This document shows, in pieces, positions 1-12,420 of a stretch of DNA of 64,000 bases (position 1 is its first letter; every line of letters starts with the position of its first letter). Under the pieces are notes generated by a model that did no database searches, was not told the origin of the DNA, and saw only the letters and a list, made by a program, of their open reading frames with translations. The stretch comes from Desmodus rotundus (taxonomy: Eukaryota > Chordata > Mammalia > Chiroptera > Phyllostomidae): positions 108,490,896-108,554,895 of the forward strand of contig NC_071392.1 of NCBI RefSeq assembly GCF_022682495.2, given 5' to 3'. The translations under genes and the position numbers were made by a program.

Positions 1-720
1 TTTCGTGTCTTTTAAATTTGTTTGTGATTTGAAAATTCTGTCTTTTCAGTTTCTATTTCTCGTAAACCATCACTTGTTGTACTTCTTTGCAATTGTGTTC
101 CTTCTATTTTAGTCTTCAATTCTGAAGTGTTTTTTTTCTTTTATTTATAACTTTTTCCTGAGTTCTTTCACCTCATTTCTGATTTTTTACTAATTGTGAT
201 ATATTTTGGTCTTTCATTTTTTGTATCATACTTTTAACATTTTAGCTCATTTAGGGATCATTTGTCTTTGTTGCGGTCCTGTCCTTTTTGTGTCCTTTTT
301 CTGTCCTTTGTTGTCTGTGGGAAATTAGTTCTTTATGCTTTTTAAATGCTTTTCCATTTTACTGTGAAATTAGTTTTCTTGAATTTTTAGAGGCAATCAC
401 AGTTCATGACAATTTTTCTAATTTCACAAAGCTCCTTTTCTGTCATTACAGAATTTGTCAGCTTGATTTCAAACCTATCCCTGGACCTGTTCATCTTCTC
501 TACTTTTATGTGAAACTTACATTTTAAAAATCTTAATTGCCTCTGTTCTGCTCAATGAGGATTCTGTCCCAGAAACTCTTCATCACTGTGGGCATTTGTC
601 TTCAAAGGGAGCTTGGCTAGTTTTGAGAGTTAATAATGCCCAGAATTCTCCAGACCTGAACTGTAGACATTACCTGCAAACCTCTTGCACTCACCCACTA
701 TTGGAGTCAACAAAACCCAT
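1..720. other. AT-rich unassigned sequence
   Basis: T-rich sequence with no gene model. The composition, runs of T with scattered short open frames, resembles an old antisense LINE, but I could not match it to a specific L1 segment. The longest open frame here (79 codons from 288) shows no recognisable domain. No splice-site, promoter or poly(A) pattern stands out. Confidence 0.4.
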
Positions 721-3339
721 TGCTCACTATACTTTACAGTGACTTCCTGTTTGCCATTCTTCGGCTTTCTTCTTCTCTAGTTTGTCAGTTTTCTTTCCTC
801 TGTTTCTCCCCACACCGATGCTGATACCACTAACAGTTTGTAACTGTCTGTATTTTGACCAATCCATTTTTGTTTTGTGTTCCATAAGGATACCTGGCCA
901 ACTGGTTGGGTTATATACGATTATCAAGGGCTTATGTTTTGTTATGTAGCTTTATGCTTCCTCTGTGAGATTCAGGCAGATTTAAAAATTATGTACTGTC
1001 ACCACTGATTTCCCAGACTCCAATAAGATAATATTAAAATAATATTTAAAATTCAATGCAATCTGAAAAGACATTAAATATGTTAACAATTCATCACATT
1101 TCATAAAAAACTTAGAATATAATTTTCAACATGATATAAGAAATCTATTTTAAAGTAGGAACCAATATCATACTTAATAGCAAAACGTAAAAACCACATT
1201 TATACAACTAGGAACATTATAGCTACTTTTGCTGTTGATGTAATTAGTAGTGATACTTGCAAAGGTATTAATCTTACCTTTCGTGACCACAGAACTACAG
1301 GTCTAAGATTACAAGATTAATTACAAATTTAATCCCAGAACCCACCTAAGAGTGGGCACATGTAGTTGATCTACTCCTTATCCTCATCTGGTTTGTCTCA
1401 GGCTCAACAAGTCAGAGAAGACAGGTGGAGGTGTGCCATTATAATTACAGCTAGTATGAGCTGAAAAATGCCAGGACTTATGCTCTGAGCTTTATTCCAG
1501 AAATTCAATAAAAAATATTAACTTGTGCCTGATTTGGAGCCCACTTTCTGAGGTCTGGTTTTTCCCTGGTTCCACAGTTTCAGAAAACAGAGACATTTGT
1601 TAAGAGTAGTTGTTTATTTTTATTTCAGGAAGTAAAAATAAATAAAAAAGACCACGAGTCTCTAAAGCACATTGGCTGAGTTATGTTTTAGGTACTAAAA
1701 TAATCCCAAACACATCTCACGGAAAGATTCGTTAAGAGCTTAAACTATAAAACTTTTAATAATTCCAACGAGTGACCAAAGAAATGTCAGTTCCACATGA
1801 GAATCAATGAAGGGAAAACATTTCTTAATTAATATGGGCAAAGCTATTTTGGCCTGTTATTCTTGCTTCCCCTCACAGGCAGAAAGCTTGGAATGTTGCC
1901 TGTTGACATGCCACTCCTAGTGTGTAGTCCGATCCGGTGTCAGAATGTTGGCTTACAGGTCAGAGAGAGATTTGCCATTTACTGAAGCGTACACTGAGTA
2001 CTTATCCACGTACTTTTTTTTTCCATCACTGTTTCCTCCTGCCAAAATGCCGTATCAGAAATAGTTGGAAGAATGGAACAGAAAACACAAGAAAAGGAGA
2101 AGAAGGCATGAGCTCTGTGTTTAATTTATTGAAAGGTTGTTATGGAGAAAGAAACTTGTTTGGCATTATTCCAAAGAGGACAGCTACCACAAATGGACAA
2201 AAGTTATAAAGGAGTGAATTTCTGTTTAAAGATTGAGGAAGCTAGCTTCTCTACTTCACAAGCTCTGCCTGCCCCACCCTTCTTCCAACCCAGATTTATT
2301 TCCAGAATCATGTTCTTCCAGGAAAGAACTCTCCCACAAACTTATATTCTCCTGAAATGTCCTTTCTAGCAATGGAGGTCTTCTCTGCATTAAAGGGATA
2401 GATCTATGTTTTATTTTCAAATAGGGATGGTTCTACATCCAAAGATAGCATCAAATGTGATGAAGTCACTAAGATGTAATTATATTGCACTTGGCTTTCT
2501 TGAGAGTAAATGAAAGGAAAAAAATGATGAAAAGTCAATGTTTCTTCTTCAAAACTAATGGAAGCACCTTGGTCCTAAGAGTCAAGCAGACTGATTATAT
2601 ATAACTACAAATAACTTGCCTTCATGGGTACCCTCAGTGTCAAACCAGACATAGCCACTGAGGAAATTCAGGGGGATGGGAGGCCAGGGGAAGATACTGT
2701 TTCATTTGGTTCCATCCACGCATTTAAAGACACACAATTCTCAGTTAGTCATCTGATCAGTTTGGCTCTAACTTGTTTTCAGAATTAAAAAAAATAGGGC
2801 ATATGTTTTAAAGGACTTGGGTAGATGTTTTCCTCAGGTCAAATGTTCTGGGTTTCCATCACCAGCCAGGCATGCTGAAGGGCAAATTCCTCTCACTGGC
2901 AGGGCCTCTGCTCAGCTGTCCTGTCTGGGTTGTGGCCAAGGGAAGTGGAGAGCTGGAATGGGGTCTGAGAAACTAGGTCAATTCAGCCCAAAGTGACATT
3001 GTTACTCAAAGGTAATGAGGGGTCATGGAGCCATTGTTTCTCTTGCATTGCTTCAGACACATCTCTAGGGAATCTGAGAACTGCAGGCTGGCTTCAGCAC
3101 CAACAGAATGCCTTGTTTGTGACTCAGGCCTTTTCTCTTCTCCATTGGTCTTTTATAGATCTGCCCCTCTCCAGGGCAGTAACTTGGAAACACAGTCTCA
3201 GCCTGAGTCTAGTCACCTGTATGCTTGAGATCAATAGAAATCACAGCACTTTTTCTACTTTGTCTACCCAATACTTAGCAATGCCATTAACACACTGCAT
3301 TTGTGGAGCCAATATTTATTAAGGCGGGGAGAGAGACAG
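721..3339. other. No gene seen; unassigned unique-like sequence
   Basis: No open frame longer than about 110 codons, no recognised protein motif and no repeat I can name. The 109-codon frame beginning at 2993 runs into the start of the trinucleotide repeat and has no domain. Probably ordinary intergenic or intronic DNA with heavily decayed repeats. Confidence 0.5.
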
Positions 3340-3435
3340 AGAGACAGAAAAGAGAAGAAGAAGAAGAAGAAGGAGGAGGAGGACGAGGAGGAGAAGAAGA
3401 AGAAGAAGAAGAAGAAGAAGAAGAAGAAGAAGAAG

Positions 3436-3476
<41 letters not shown>

Positions 3477-3478
3477 CT
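3340..3478 (+). repeat. Compound trinucleotide repeat (GAA/GGA)n-(CAA)n
   Basis: A purine tract with a GAA/GGA core changes abruptly at about 3437 from roughly 15 uninterrupted GAA units to roughly 13 uninterrupted CAA units ending near 3477. Six frames therefore show runs such as Glu/Gln, Lys/Asn, Ser or Leu/Cys, which are repeat translations and not proteins. The uninterrupted runs suggest a length-polymorphic locus. The GAA part is homopurine and could form a triplex; that is known for GAA repeats in general and not shown here. Confidence 0.95.
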
Positions 3479-4734
3479 GGAGCCCCCCCAAAAGAAGGAA
3501 TGGAAAGAGGAAGGGAGAGAGACAGATATTGTCCATTCTACGTACTTGGTGATCTCTATGGCCACCTTCTTATCATCCTTTAAATTCCTCATGTTCATTC
3601 CTACTGTGGGAGAGAACAATCCAGGAGGACAGTGTAGGGATCAGAGCTGAGGTTAGTTAGCACGGGTTGATCATTAGTGGTGGAACAAGAAGGTTCTGTA
3701 TTGTCAAGGGAAAGTAGACAGAGATTATAAGGTTGGGTTCAATAGCCAAGGTTTTCAGTAGGATCCAAAAGCTCAGATTGGTTCTCAGGATTCACAAATT
3801 AAAGACTGAGAGAGGCCAAAGTATAAAACCAGATAGGTATGTTGAGGAGAGAGCCAAACAGAGGCTGGAGTCAGAAAGTCCCATGTTCAAAAGTGACTAA
3901 TATATATGATCTGCATGAATTTTGAGCATGTCTCTTTTAATGTTAGTCCTCATCATAAATAGAGAAAATAAAAATACTTACACCATCAGGCCTTTGGCTT
4001 TTTCTTTTCATCTTTTTGTTTGCTTTCCTTTCTTCTTTCCTTCCATTACTTTTTCTTGTTTTCCTGCCCAGAAACTACTACTGTTCAGCTTTTTGCTTGA
4101 TATTAGCTCACTTATCAGACATCTTTGAATGTATAAATATTATAAGCATGTATTCACATAGTTTTCAAGATTATTAAAAGTTGACTTCTGCTTTCACTGG
4201 GATATAACATGCAGGTTAACCTCTCCCAGAGAACAACTAGAACAGCTAACTAGAACTGTTTTTTAAAGTTGAAGAATTACAATGTTAATATTCTAGAGAA
4301 GAAGGAACCTCAGAGGCGTGTACCTCTCTAAGCTACCTGAGTAGGTAGCTGAGAGGCTGGAAAACTGAGCTGAGATTTTATAGCCACATGGAATTATAGG
4401 GGCACAATTTGGAGTCCTGGGCTTGTCAAGGATAGGGAGTTCTTACAACACACCACCATCATTTTGTTTTGGGATTTGGAAAGGCCACACTCCAGGTGCA
4501 AGAAAAAAAAAAAAGATTCAGTGCTTGTACAGATTAAAGTCTAGCTTTAAATTGTCTCAGTGCTTTGAACTGGATTAAGAAAATTTCAGCAGAAACCCCT
4601 TATATTTCATTGGCCAGAACTGGGTCACATACCAGATTAATAGGAAGCAAAGGGGAAAAGGGCCTCCATGTTTAATTCTGCCAAACTATGGTTCTGTTAG
4701 TAAGAAAGAAGAATGACTAGCTAATGGTAAGTAA
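3479..4734. other. No gene seen; unassigned sequence
   Basis: No supported coding region or named repeat. It contains a short A tract at about 4502-4514. The 68-codon frame at 3922-4128 is phenylalanine-rich low-complexity translation and is not believed to be coding. Confidence 0.45.
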
Positions 4735-4985
4735 CCAACATCCTCATCGTCATAACCATTATGTCAAATATCAGATATCATTTACAGATCTTTATTATAT
4801 GCCAGGCACTTCTATAAGCACTCAACATGCAGAGCCTTTTAATTTTCATAACCATCCTAGAAGGTAGGTCTCTCTATTTAAAAGAAGAGAAAATTAAGGC
4901 TCAAAGAGGGCAATGTACCATAGGTAGGAAATGGCAGAGACAAGATTTGAACCTAAGTCATTACCCTGATTCACTGAGCAGTCAC
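4735..4985 (-). repeat. MIR SINE, minus strand
   Basis: Diagnostic MIR segments appear in antisense order: 'tatatgccaggcact', 'taagcactcaacatg', 'aaggtaggtct', 'gaaaattaaggctcaaagagg', then 'tggcagagacaagatttgaac'. This is the reverse complement of the MIR tRNA-derived head and core. The open frame from 4827 is a by-product of the element. Confidence 0.9.
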
Positions 4986-7900
4986 CATGCACTATTAATT
5001 ATTTTGGACACTGGAGACAGAATCTCTTGCCTCTAGGAACTTAGAGTAAATTGTCCAGAGAGAATCAAAAGCAGATGATGGGTCTTACCTCATGGTGATG
5101 ACCTTGCCTTGAAAGAGGAATTGTGTGCTTTGGAACATACATTAAAAGCTTCTCTTGGCCTTATGGGAATATTTCCTGATAATTTTCATGGTCTTGACTC
5201 CATTGTGGTCAATTTTGGTGGTATGAGCTCCCAAGGAGCCTTCAAATAACTGCAGGTGCCTGTGCCCAAGAGATTTAGGGTTGGAAGAGCATTCTCATGA
5301 AAAGGATGCTCCTTGTGCTTAAAGTTACTGATTGTTGATCACAGTATAAGGGTGGCCTTAGGATATGCACTTATATTTTTTTTCTTGCTTATATTGCACT
5401 GGGCCCTAGTCATGGCAGGCCCATGTCTTTTCTAAAATTTTAGCTGCTATTTCTGGAGGGCTCACTTTGTTCTTAATAACTCATTGCATATTCCATTAAA
5501 GTCTTATTTAACACAATCATGGGACATGTGTATTATCTGCTTATTTATGAATGTAAAAATACTCAAAAACTTTAGAATGCATTTTATAGAATAAAATTGG
5601 TTAGCCCATAATGAGCAGATTAATAAATTACCCAGGTTGGGGATACAAAGGAGAGGCAGGGTCTTGAAATTTTAGCATCTACACTAAAGTAGACCAGTGA
5701 AACTAAGTTTAGCTAACACCTAGTAACTAAAGACCAGTTTCCCCAAACAGCCCTGCAGCAGAGCTTGCCTTCTTTGGCGAGGGGAGCCCAATGAAGAGCT
5801 CATGCACTCCTCTGGTGATGTAGTGGAGATCTTTTTCAGTGCCATGCTGGACAACAGGGCACTAGTTCAAACCATTTCTTTCTAATGGTTATTTACTTTG
5901 CTCTTCAGTTCAGCTTCCCTCCCCTGAAGACCCCACTGGCCTGACTTCAGCCCTCATCCGTTAGAGCAGACATGCCAGCAAACAGCTCTTCCCTTGGCAC
6001 CTGTGTTCTCTACCTCATGGTTTATTTAACTGTGGCTACTCTTTTCATTAATAGTTGTTTACACTTCACAGTGATACTTGTTGAGCTTGGCAAACGCCAT
6101 CACCTCGACTCATTTTTAGTCTCTGACCCCAAGACAAATTGTCTTATTTGACAATATTTTTGCTGGGTAACAGCAACTAGGGAAAAACAATTAATTAAAG
6201 AAGCTAAGTTGTTATAGCAAGAACAGAAATAAAAATATTGGCACACTGCTAACCTGTTGCTTCTGGAAGAATGGTCAATCCGGATACTGATAAATACAGG
6301 AGGAAAGTGGGAAAACATGGGACTATAGATTCTCCTATGATTCTCACCATCCCCAAACAAATATTCTCACGTGAGGAAGGAAGAAACCACCAGGAGCAAT
6401 GCTCTACCTCTGGTTGCTCAGATTTGTGAACCCATGATCGGCACCTCCATTCCTTCCCCTCTCCCGGGAAGGCACAGTCCAACGCAGATGTGGACTCACT
6501 TCGTCCTCACCGTGTTTAGCTACTAGTCCTACAGGAAGGGCCAGTCCCGGGGAGGGCAGCACAGTTAAGCCCTAGAGCCTCAACCACACTGCCAGCATCA
6601 CACATTTGCAAGCCTTCAAAGTGCCACTTAATAGGACCTTCGAGTCCCTTCGAGCTAGCTTAAGAGAGAATATTCTAAACTGCTCCGCTGGCAGAGCTGA
6701 GTTTATACAGATGGAAGAGTTAGCAGAGACCACAGCACAAATACCAGCAACCAACCCATTTCACACTTCTGAAAAAAAGAGAAAGGAATGGCAGAGGCGG
6801 GCCAAAGCAAACAGGCTCTGGAAAACTTGAAGCTGTGGGCTGGAATTTTCAGCTGTTCCAGTTCTTCTCACACACATTTTGGGGAGCTTGCTCTACTCAG
6901 AAAAGCAGCACTTTACACTCCGTGGGTTCGGCCTCCCACAGAAGAAGGGTGGTTCATTCCCAATCACAAAACAACGATTGTTTCCAACACCATCAGCATA
7001 GTTCCCCTGGAGCCTGGGCATTTTGTGGAGGGTAAGAGAGGTGCCATTTCCCCCCCACCCCAGAAAAGCCTGTGCTATTGGGATTCCCTCATCTTGTTTT
7101 TCTGTGGCGTGCACTCAATCTTAGTTTTTATTTTCTCTTGTCTCTCTTTCTTTTCTTTTCTTTCCTTCCAGGAAAGTCATTTTCTTTTCCCTGGAGTATG
7201 TTGAAACACAAACTTCCCCACAATCTGCTACCTCACAAAAATACCCTTTGGTTCCAGCTAAAGCACTTGGGTGCTTATCAAAATACATTCTAAAGTAAAC
7301 ATGGATATTGATGGTGCTTTGGGGACATGTGCTGTTTCTAGTTCCAATCCCAGAAGAACAGACGATGCTATTGGGAGACAAGAAGGAAAGAGAGGTTTAG
7401 CCTGAGTGGCTGTTAAATGATCAGCGGCGGTCCCCAGCACAGTCGCATAGAATTGACAGATAGGTGTTGGGAGAAACTTTCCTGTGGGCTGGCATTAGAG
7501 AAGGCAGAGCAATGGCTTCAGCTGGGATGCTCCGTCGGAGAAAGAAACAAACCAGAACAAAACAAATGATGTGCCCCTGAGACAGACCATACTGTAGTCA
7601 TCTCAGCTCTGGACGGGTTGGAAAATGGCTGTCAGAAATCCTGTTGATTGCTTACTCAGGTCACCCGGCTGGTTTACCAGAATGTGAGGCTATGTGTCTG
7701 TGAGGGAAAACTCTGCCAGTGTGTTTAAAAACAGTTCCATCTGTTCATATGTATTTAAAATGCTTAGAGGGAAGGAAAAAAAAAGAGTAAGTGCAAACAC
7801 AAGAATCAGGCCCTTTGGGAAATAGAGCATCTCCATTCCGTTGGTAACAAAGACACACAGGTCACTAAACAAAGAGCTGGGAGGACAGGAAAACAGCAGG

Positions 7901-8555
7901 CAGAAAGTCAATCGATGTTTGCCATGAGGACCTTCTCGCCGCTGGAGGAGACCTCCAAGGGCTGGTGTATGAAAATGTGTGCCTGGACCTCTGTTTATGA
8001 GAAATGGTGTTGGCCCAAAGAAAAGCCCACGAGAAAAAGGAACTGGCATCTGAGTAACTTTGAATACAAAGGAGGGAAAGTCCTCCCTGGAGTTGTCAGA
8101 GTAAAAATATAATACAGATGTAAGATAATCCTTGTGGCTGGAAACAGGGTGAAGAAGGAGTTCAAAGCAGTGGACTTGAATGGACACTTTGCTTTCAAAG
8201 TTTTAGAACTTCTTTGAAAATGCAAGCAAACAAGATAATATTTATGTCCTGATTTGAATGGACCAGGATTAAGAGCAGAAGGTATGCATCGAGGTAGGAG
8301 GCAGGTGAATGACATTTCTAAAGGGTTAGATCTGTATTGGTTATCTCTTATGAAAATCGTCTAGTGAGGTGTATGTTGTATCACCAGATAAAGAATTGTA
8401 ACGCCAAAGTCAATAAAGACAGTGACTCTTGGCCTGGGTCATGCTCTTCTGCCTACTAAGGGAAACATAGCCTGGAAAACATCTTTCTGAAGTAAGACAT
8501 TTGTAGAAAGTCTGTTATTTTGTAATTGACCAAGGTCAGGAAAACCAAGCATGAT
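4986..8555. other. No gene seen; long unassigned stretch
   Basis: About 3.5 kb without a recognised gene or nameable repeat. The longest frames are 138 codons on plus (6788-7204) and 165 codons on minus (7690-8187). Neither shows a family motif, a convincing start context or a splice arrangement. The sequence is less AT-rich than its surroundings between about 6400 and 8100, so it may hold single-copy DNA and would be a place to look for non-coding conservation. Confidence 0.45.
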
Positions 8556-8559
8556 TCAT

Positions 8560-8665
8560 AAGTCTATATACCCAGATTTTCCTTAATATGTGACCTTGAT
8601 GAAGTCAACAAATCTCCGTAAATCTCAGTTTCTCCATCTGAAAACAGAAGGTGTTGGAGAGCTTT
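8560..8665 (+). repeat. MIR fragment, plus strand
   Basis: 'tgtgaccttgatgaagtcaacaaatctc' followed by 'ctcagtttctccatctgaaaa' is the conserved MIR core ('tgtgaccttgggcaagt... cctcagtttcctcatctgtaaaa'). Only the core is recognisable. Confidence 0.8.
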
Positions 8666-9185
8666 GTCAAAGTTATTCAGGAGCAGGACAACTGTCCCCA
8701 ACACAACTTACCGTAGCACCTCCATAAATACAGCAGTGTTAAGCAGCTATGCCCTGGTTGAGTGGGAAGTGGTGGTGAGGGAACTGGGGTCTCCAGTTAC
8801 TGACATCCTAGGGCTATGCAGAACAGAGTGGTAATGCCAGTGCACTTGACCATGCTAAGACTCCTTATAATGCTACATTTCTTTGGTATCATATCTAAAC
8901 AGAAATGAAGTAAAAATTTTAAATAAATTAAATCATTAAAAAATATGAATTAAACTTGAATTGAATATCCTCTCAGGGTAGCCCTCACCTCATCCTGATC
9001 TTCCTAGCTCACAGGTGAGGGGCTAAAAGAGAAAGCGGATAGATTACTCTCTCTCTCTCACTCCATCAATTATTCCAGCATTGCCACCTGAAATCATCAT
9101 ATCATCTACTTACATAATATAAGTAAAATGCAGAGTTTTGGATAGTATCAAGTAAACACAATACAAAGATAAATACAAATATGAG
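8666..9185. other. No gene seen; unassigned sequence
   Basis: AT-rich in the middle (8900-8970), with a short CT run at about 9047-9060. No open frame of note. Confidence 0.4.
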
Positions 9186-9189
9186 TTTT

Positions 9190-9325
9190 TTATTTGCTTA
9201 TTTCTTCCTCCCTTCACTGGAATGTCAACTCCATGAGAACAATAACGTCTCGTCCACTTGCTCACTTCTGTATCCCTAGCACCCAGGGCAGGGTCTGAGC
9301 TTTTGGATGCCACATCAGTAACTGT
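9190..9325 (+). repeat. L2 LINE 3' end, plus strand
   Basis: 'actggaatgtcaactccatgagaacaataacgtct', 'tatccctagcacccagggcagggtctg' and a degraded 'tcagtaactg' end follow the L2 3' terminal pattern (gtaagctccatgagggcaggg... tatccccagcgcctagcacagtgcctgg). Confidence 0.8.
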
Positions 9326-9922
9326 GGAATGGGTGCATATCTGATACTTGCCTTCAGAAAGCTCTTCACTGAGTCTTGTTTTGCTATCTTACAATGTAAG
9401 ATTGTGCCAGAGATTCAACCTGAATCTTTCTCATATGGTTTTTCATTTCCTTTTCTTTTCAAACATCTATTTATGGTTAGTGCTGCTCAGGCCAATGGCT
9501 GGGTTTTTGCACCTTTTGAGACATGCTCAGGGATATTTCTACAGTCAAATGGAGGCTGGGAATGACTTAAAAGCCACATAATCTTGTTACCATGAATCCC
9601 GTGCAGATAGTGGACTTGAGCTTGCCTCAAAAAAAGGGACTCAGGTCTGTTGGCAAAACCCTTTCCCCCTCTCTTACTTCCTAGGCTCTGCCAGGCCCTT
9701 CCTCTACTTCTTTAGCTGTCTCTCATTGGTTGTTCTTTTTATGAAGAGGTGATGTCACTTATGATGATCTATAGCTTCCCATGCAACATCCCACATTTTG
9801 GGCATTTATTCTGTATAATGACTATGTTAGGTGTTAATATACAATGAATGGGTCACATAGTCCCTGAATTCAAGATGTTTAGACTTGAGTAGTGATGAAG
9901 CTTTTCTGAGTGTGACCCACAG

Positions 9923-9925
<3 letters not shown>
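9326..9925. other. No gene seen; unassigned sequence
   Basis: Two overlapping short frames (77 and 78 codons, 9329-9581) have no recognisable domain. Nothing else can be assigned. Confidence 0.4.

Positions 9926-9981
<56 letters not shown>
9926..9981 (+). repeat. (AT)n microsatellite
   Basis: Uninterrupted alternating TA over about 56 bases. The Tyr/Ile-alternating open frame across it is a repeat artefact. Confidence 0.98.
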
Positions 9982-9984
<3 letters not shown>

Positions 9985-10299
9985 CTAGTCTACATAAACA
10001 AACGCATAGATATACGTTGTTTCAAAAGTTGTATGAAGCAATTACTTACCTGAGTGACATTTTCATTTTATTCTGGAGTGGTTTAACCTATTTTATTTCA
10101 TTAAAAAATCTGATTATGACCTAATAAATTGATCCCACTATCCAGTTATGAGTTCCAATTAATACAACTAATTACATGCAGACCGTTTGAAAAAGATGGC
10201 TCTAGAAGGGGAGAGAGTGTCCTAAAGTCACTACAATAGAGTAAGAAGTGCATACAAGGAAATAGTGGAATCCACAGGTGAGTTGCCACTTACCCTCTG

Positions 10300-10472
10300 G
10301 GACTGTACTTCCCAAACCCTAAAATGCACGTGAAGCACCCAAGGATTCATTAAAAATGCAGACTCTGATTTGGGATGTTGGGTGTGAGGCCTGAGATTCT
10401 GTGTTTCTGACATGTTCCCAGGTGCTGCTGGTATAGCTGGTCCCTCGATTACACCTTGAAGAGCAAAGGTCC
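10300..10472 (-). mobile_element. MER5A-type hAT-Charlie MITE, minus strand
   Basis: Reads 'cttcccaaaccctaaaatgcacgtgaagcacccaagg', 'gagattctgtgtttctgacatgttcccaggtgctgctg' and 'accttgaagagc', the reverse complement of the MER5A consensus with one worn terminal repeat. It lies about 25 bp left of the HAL1-like insertion, so it belongs to the older background. Confidence 0.8.
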
Positions 10473-10515
10473 AGGAGGGAATGTCTAAAGGATGATCAGA
10501 AATTATCCAGATGAT

Positions 10516-11157
10516 TTCTGGCCAAGATGGAGGCATGGGTAGATACACTTTGCCTCCTCACACAACCAAAAGAAGGACAACAACAAATTTAAAAAGAAAA
10601 ATAACCAGAACTGCCAGAAAATTGAACTGGGTGGAAGTCCAACAACCAAGGAGTCAAAGAAGAAACATTCATCCAGACCAGTAGGAGGGGTGGAGACTGC
10701 AGCTGGTGTGGGGAGGACTCCCAGCAAGGTGGCAGCTGGCAGCTGGCAGAGTGGGTGGTTTCACGTTTGTGTGTGGATAAACTGGTAGGAACAACCAGGG
10801 AGCAAGACAGACCACACAACCCAGGGTTCTGGTGGGGAAGTAAAGCCTCAAAATCTCTGACTGAAAAAACCTGTGGGGGTTGAGGCAGCAAGACAAACTC
10901 CTAGCCTTATAGGAGAGTTTGTTGGAGAGACCCACAGGGTCCTAGAATGTACCCACCTGGAAATCGGCACCAGAAAGGCCCAATTTGCTTGTGGGTAGTG
11001 GAGGAAATGACTGGAAGCTGGCAGAGAGCTGAGCAAGGGGCCTTGCTCCCTCTCAGACCCCTCCCCACCACAAGGCAGTGATGTGGGTTGCTCCGCCCTG
11101 GCAAATACCTAAGGCTCTGTCCCTTACTTCGTAACAGGTGCACCGAGACAAAAAAGT
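10516..11157 (+). promoter_or_regulatory. 5' UTR/internal promoter region of the HAL1-like element
   Basis: Begins 'ttctggccaagatggaggc'. The 'caagatgg' core at the very 5' end resembles the YY1 site that positions L1 transcription starts. It is followed by about 640 bp of untranslated leader up to the ORF1 ATG at 11158. Antisense open frames across it (up to 100 codons) have no domain. Its presence implies the copy is near full length at the 5' end. Confidence 0.6.
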
Positions 11158-11999
11158 ATGGCCCAAATGAGAGAACAGATCAAAGCTCCAGAAAAAATAC
11201 AACTAAGCAATGAAGAGATAGCTGACCTATCAGATGCACAGTTCAAAACACTGGTAATCAGGATGCTCACAGAAATGGTTGACTATGGTTGCAAAATAGA
11301 GGAAAAAGTGAAGGCTATGAAAAGTGAAAAAAAGGAAAATGTATAGGGAACCAATAGTGATGGGAGGGAAACTGGGACTCAAATCAACAGTTTGGAGCAG
11401 AAGGAAGAAATGAACATTCAACCAGAACAGAATGACGAAACAAAAATTCAAAAAAATGAGAAGAGGCTTAGGAACCTCCAGGACAATTTTAAATATTCCT
11501 ACATCTGCATCATAGGGAGCCAGAAGGAGAAGAGGAAGAGCAAGAAATTGAAAACTTATTTGAAAACATAATGAAGGAGAACTTCCCCAATCTGGCAAAG
11601 GAAATAGATTTCCAGGAAGTCCAGGAAGCTCAAAAACTCCCAAAGAAGTTGGACCCAAGGAAGCACATGGCAAGGCACATCATAATTACATTACCCAAGA
11701 TTAAAGAGAAAGAGAAAGAGAGAATCTTAAAAGCAACAAGAGGAAAGGAGATAGTTACCTACAAAGGAGTTCCCATAAGACCAGCTGATTTCTCAAAAGA
11801 AACCTTGCAGGCAAGAAGGGGCTGGAAAGAAGTATTCAAAGTCATGAAAGGCAAGGACCTACATCCAAGATTACTCTATCCAGCAAAGCTATCATTTAGA
11901 ATGCAAGGGCAGATAAAGGGCTTCCCAGATAAGGTCAAGTTAAAAGAGCTCATGATCACCAAGACCTTATTACATGAAATGTTAAAGGGACTTATCTAA
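11158..11999 (+). pseudogene. Broken LINE-1 ORF1 (RNA-binding chaperone) of the HAL1-like element
   Basis: L1 ORF1p is the trimeric RNA-binding protein of the L1 ribonucleoprotein. The 5' part (11158-11343) has the conserved motif ADLSDAQFKTLVIRM before the coiled coil and ends at a TAG (11344-11346). Downstream sequence continues in the same frame until a frameshift near 11520-11570. The 3' part (11571-11999) contains a RNA-binding-fold/C-terminal segment with RRGWKEVFKVMKGKD and YPAKLSF and ends MLKGLI. Total span, about 280 codons, is shorter than usual L1 ORF1p (about 340). The stop and frameshift rule out function. Confidence 0.85.
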
Positions 12000-12000
12000 G

Positions 12001-12410
12001 AAAAAGAAGTTGTTAAAAAAAATGAACAGTAAAATGACAACAAACTCACAACTATCAACAACTGAACCTAAAAAATACAAAAGTGAATTAAGTAAACAAA
12101 TAGAACAGGATCAGATTCACAGAAATAGAGATCACATAAGGAGTTATCAGTGGGGAGGGGGAGGGGGAAGAGTAGAGGAAAACATAGGGAATAAGAAGCA
12201 TAAATAGTAGGTATAAAATAGATAGGGGGAGATTAAGAATAGTATGGGAAATGGAGAAGCCAAAGAACTTAAATGTATGACCCATGGGCATGAACCAAGG
12301 TGGGGGAATGATGGTGGGAGGGGTGTACGGGGTGTAGGGGAATAAAGGGGAGAAAAACATGGGACAACTGTAGTAGCATAATCAATAAAATATATTTCTT
12401 GAAAAAAGCA
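12001..12410 (+). repeat. First 3' UTR of the HAL1-like element
   Basis: Follows the ORF1 stop directly. It is purine-rich with a G-rich block ('ggggagggggaggggg' around 12152-12168), then 'gggaaatggagaagccaaagaactta', 'cccatgggcatgaac' and the tail 'gggacaactgtagtagcataatcaataaaatatatt'. The AATAAA at about 12385 is the likely poly(A) signal. A short (CA)n replaces a poly(A) run at 12410-12420. Confidence 0.8.
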
Positions 12411-12420
12411 CACACACACA

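Noticed and set aside
3303..3650. Open frames with long Glu/Gln, Ser or Leu/Cys runs
   Set aside because: They are translations of the (GAA)n/(CAA)n repeat.
7690..8187. 165-codon minus-strand open frame, the longest in the window
   Set aside because: No family motif, no exon structure, a lysine- and phenylalanine-rich chance-like composition, and overlap with a plus-strand frame of similar quality. Length is within chance expectation for 64 kb.
9885..10124. 79-codon frame with Tyr/Ile alternation
   Set aside because: Translation of the (AT)n microsatellite.
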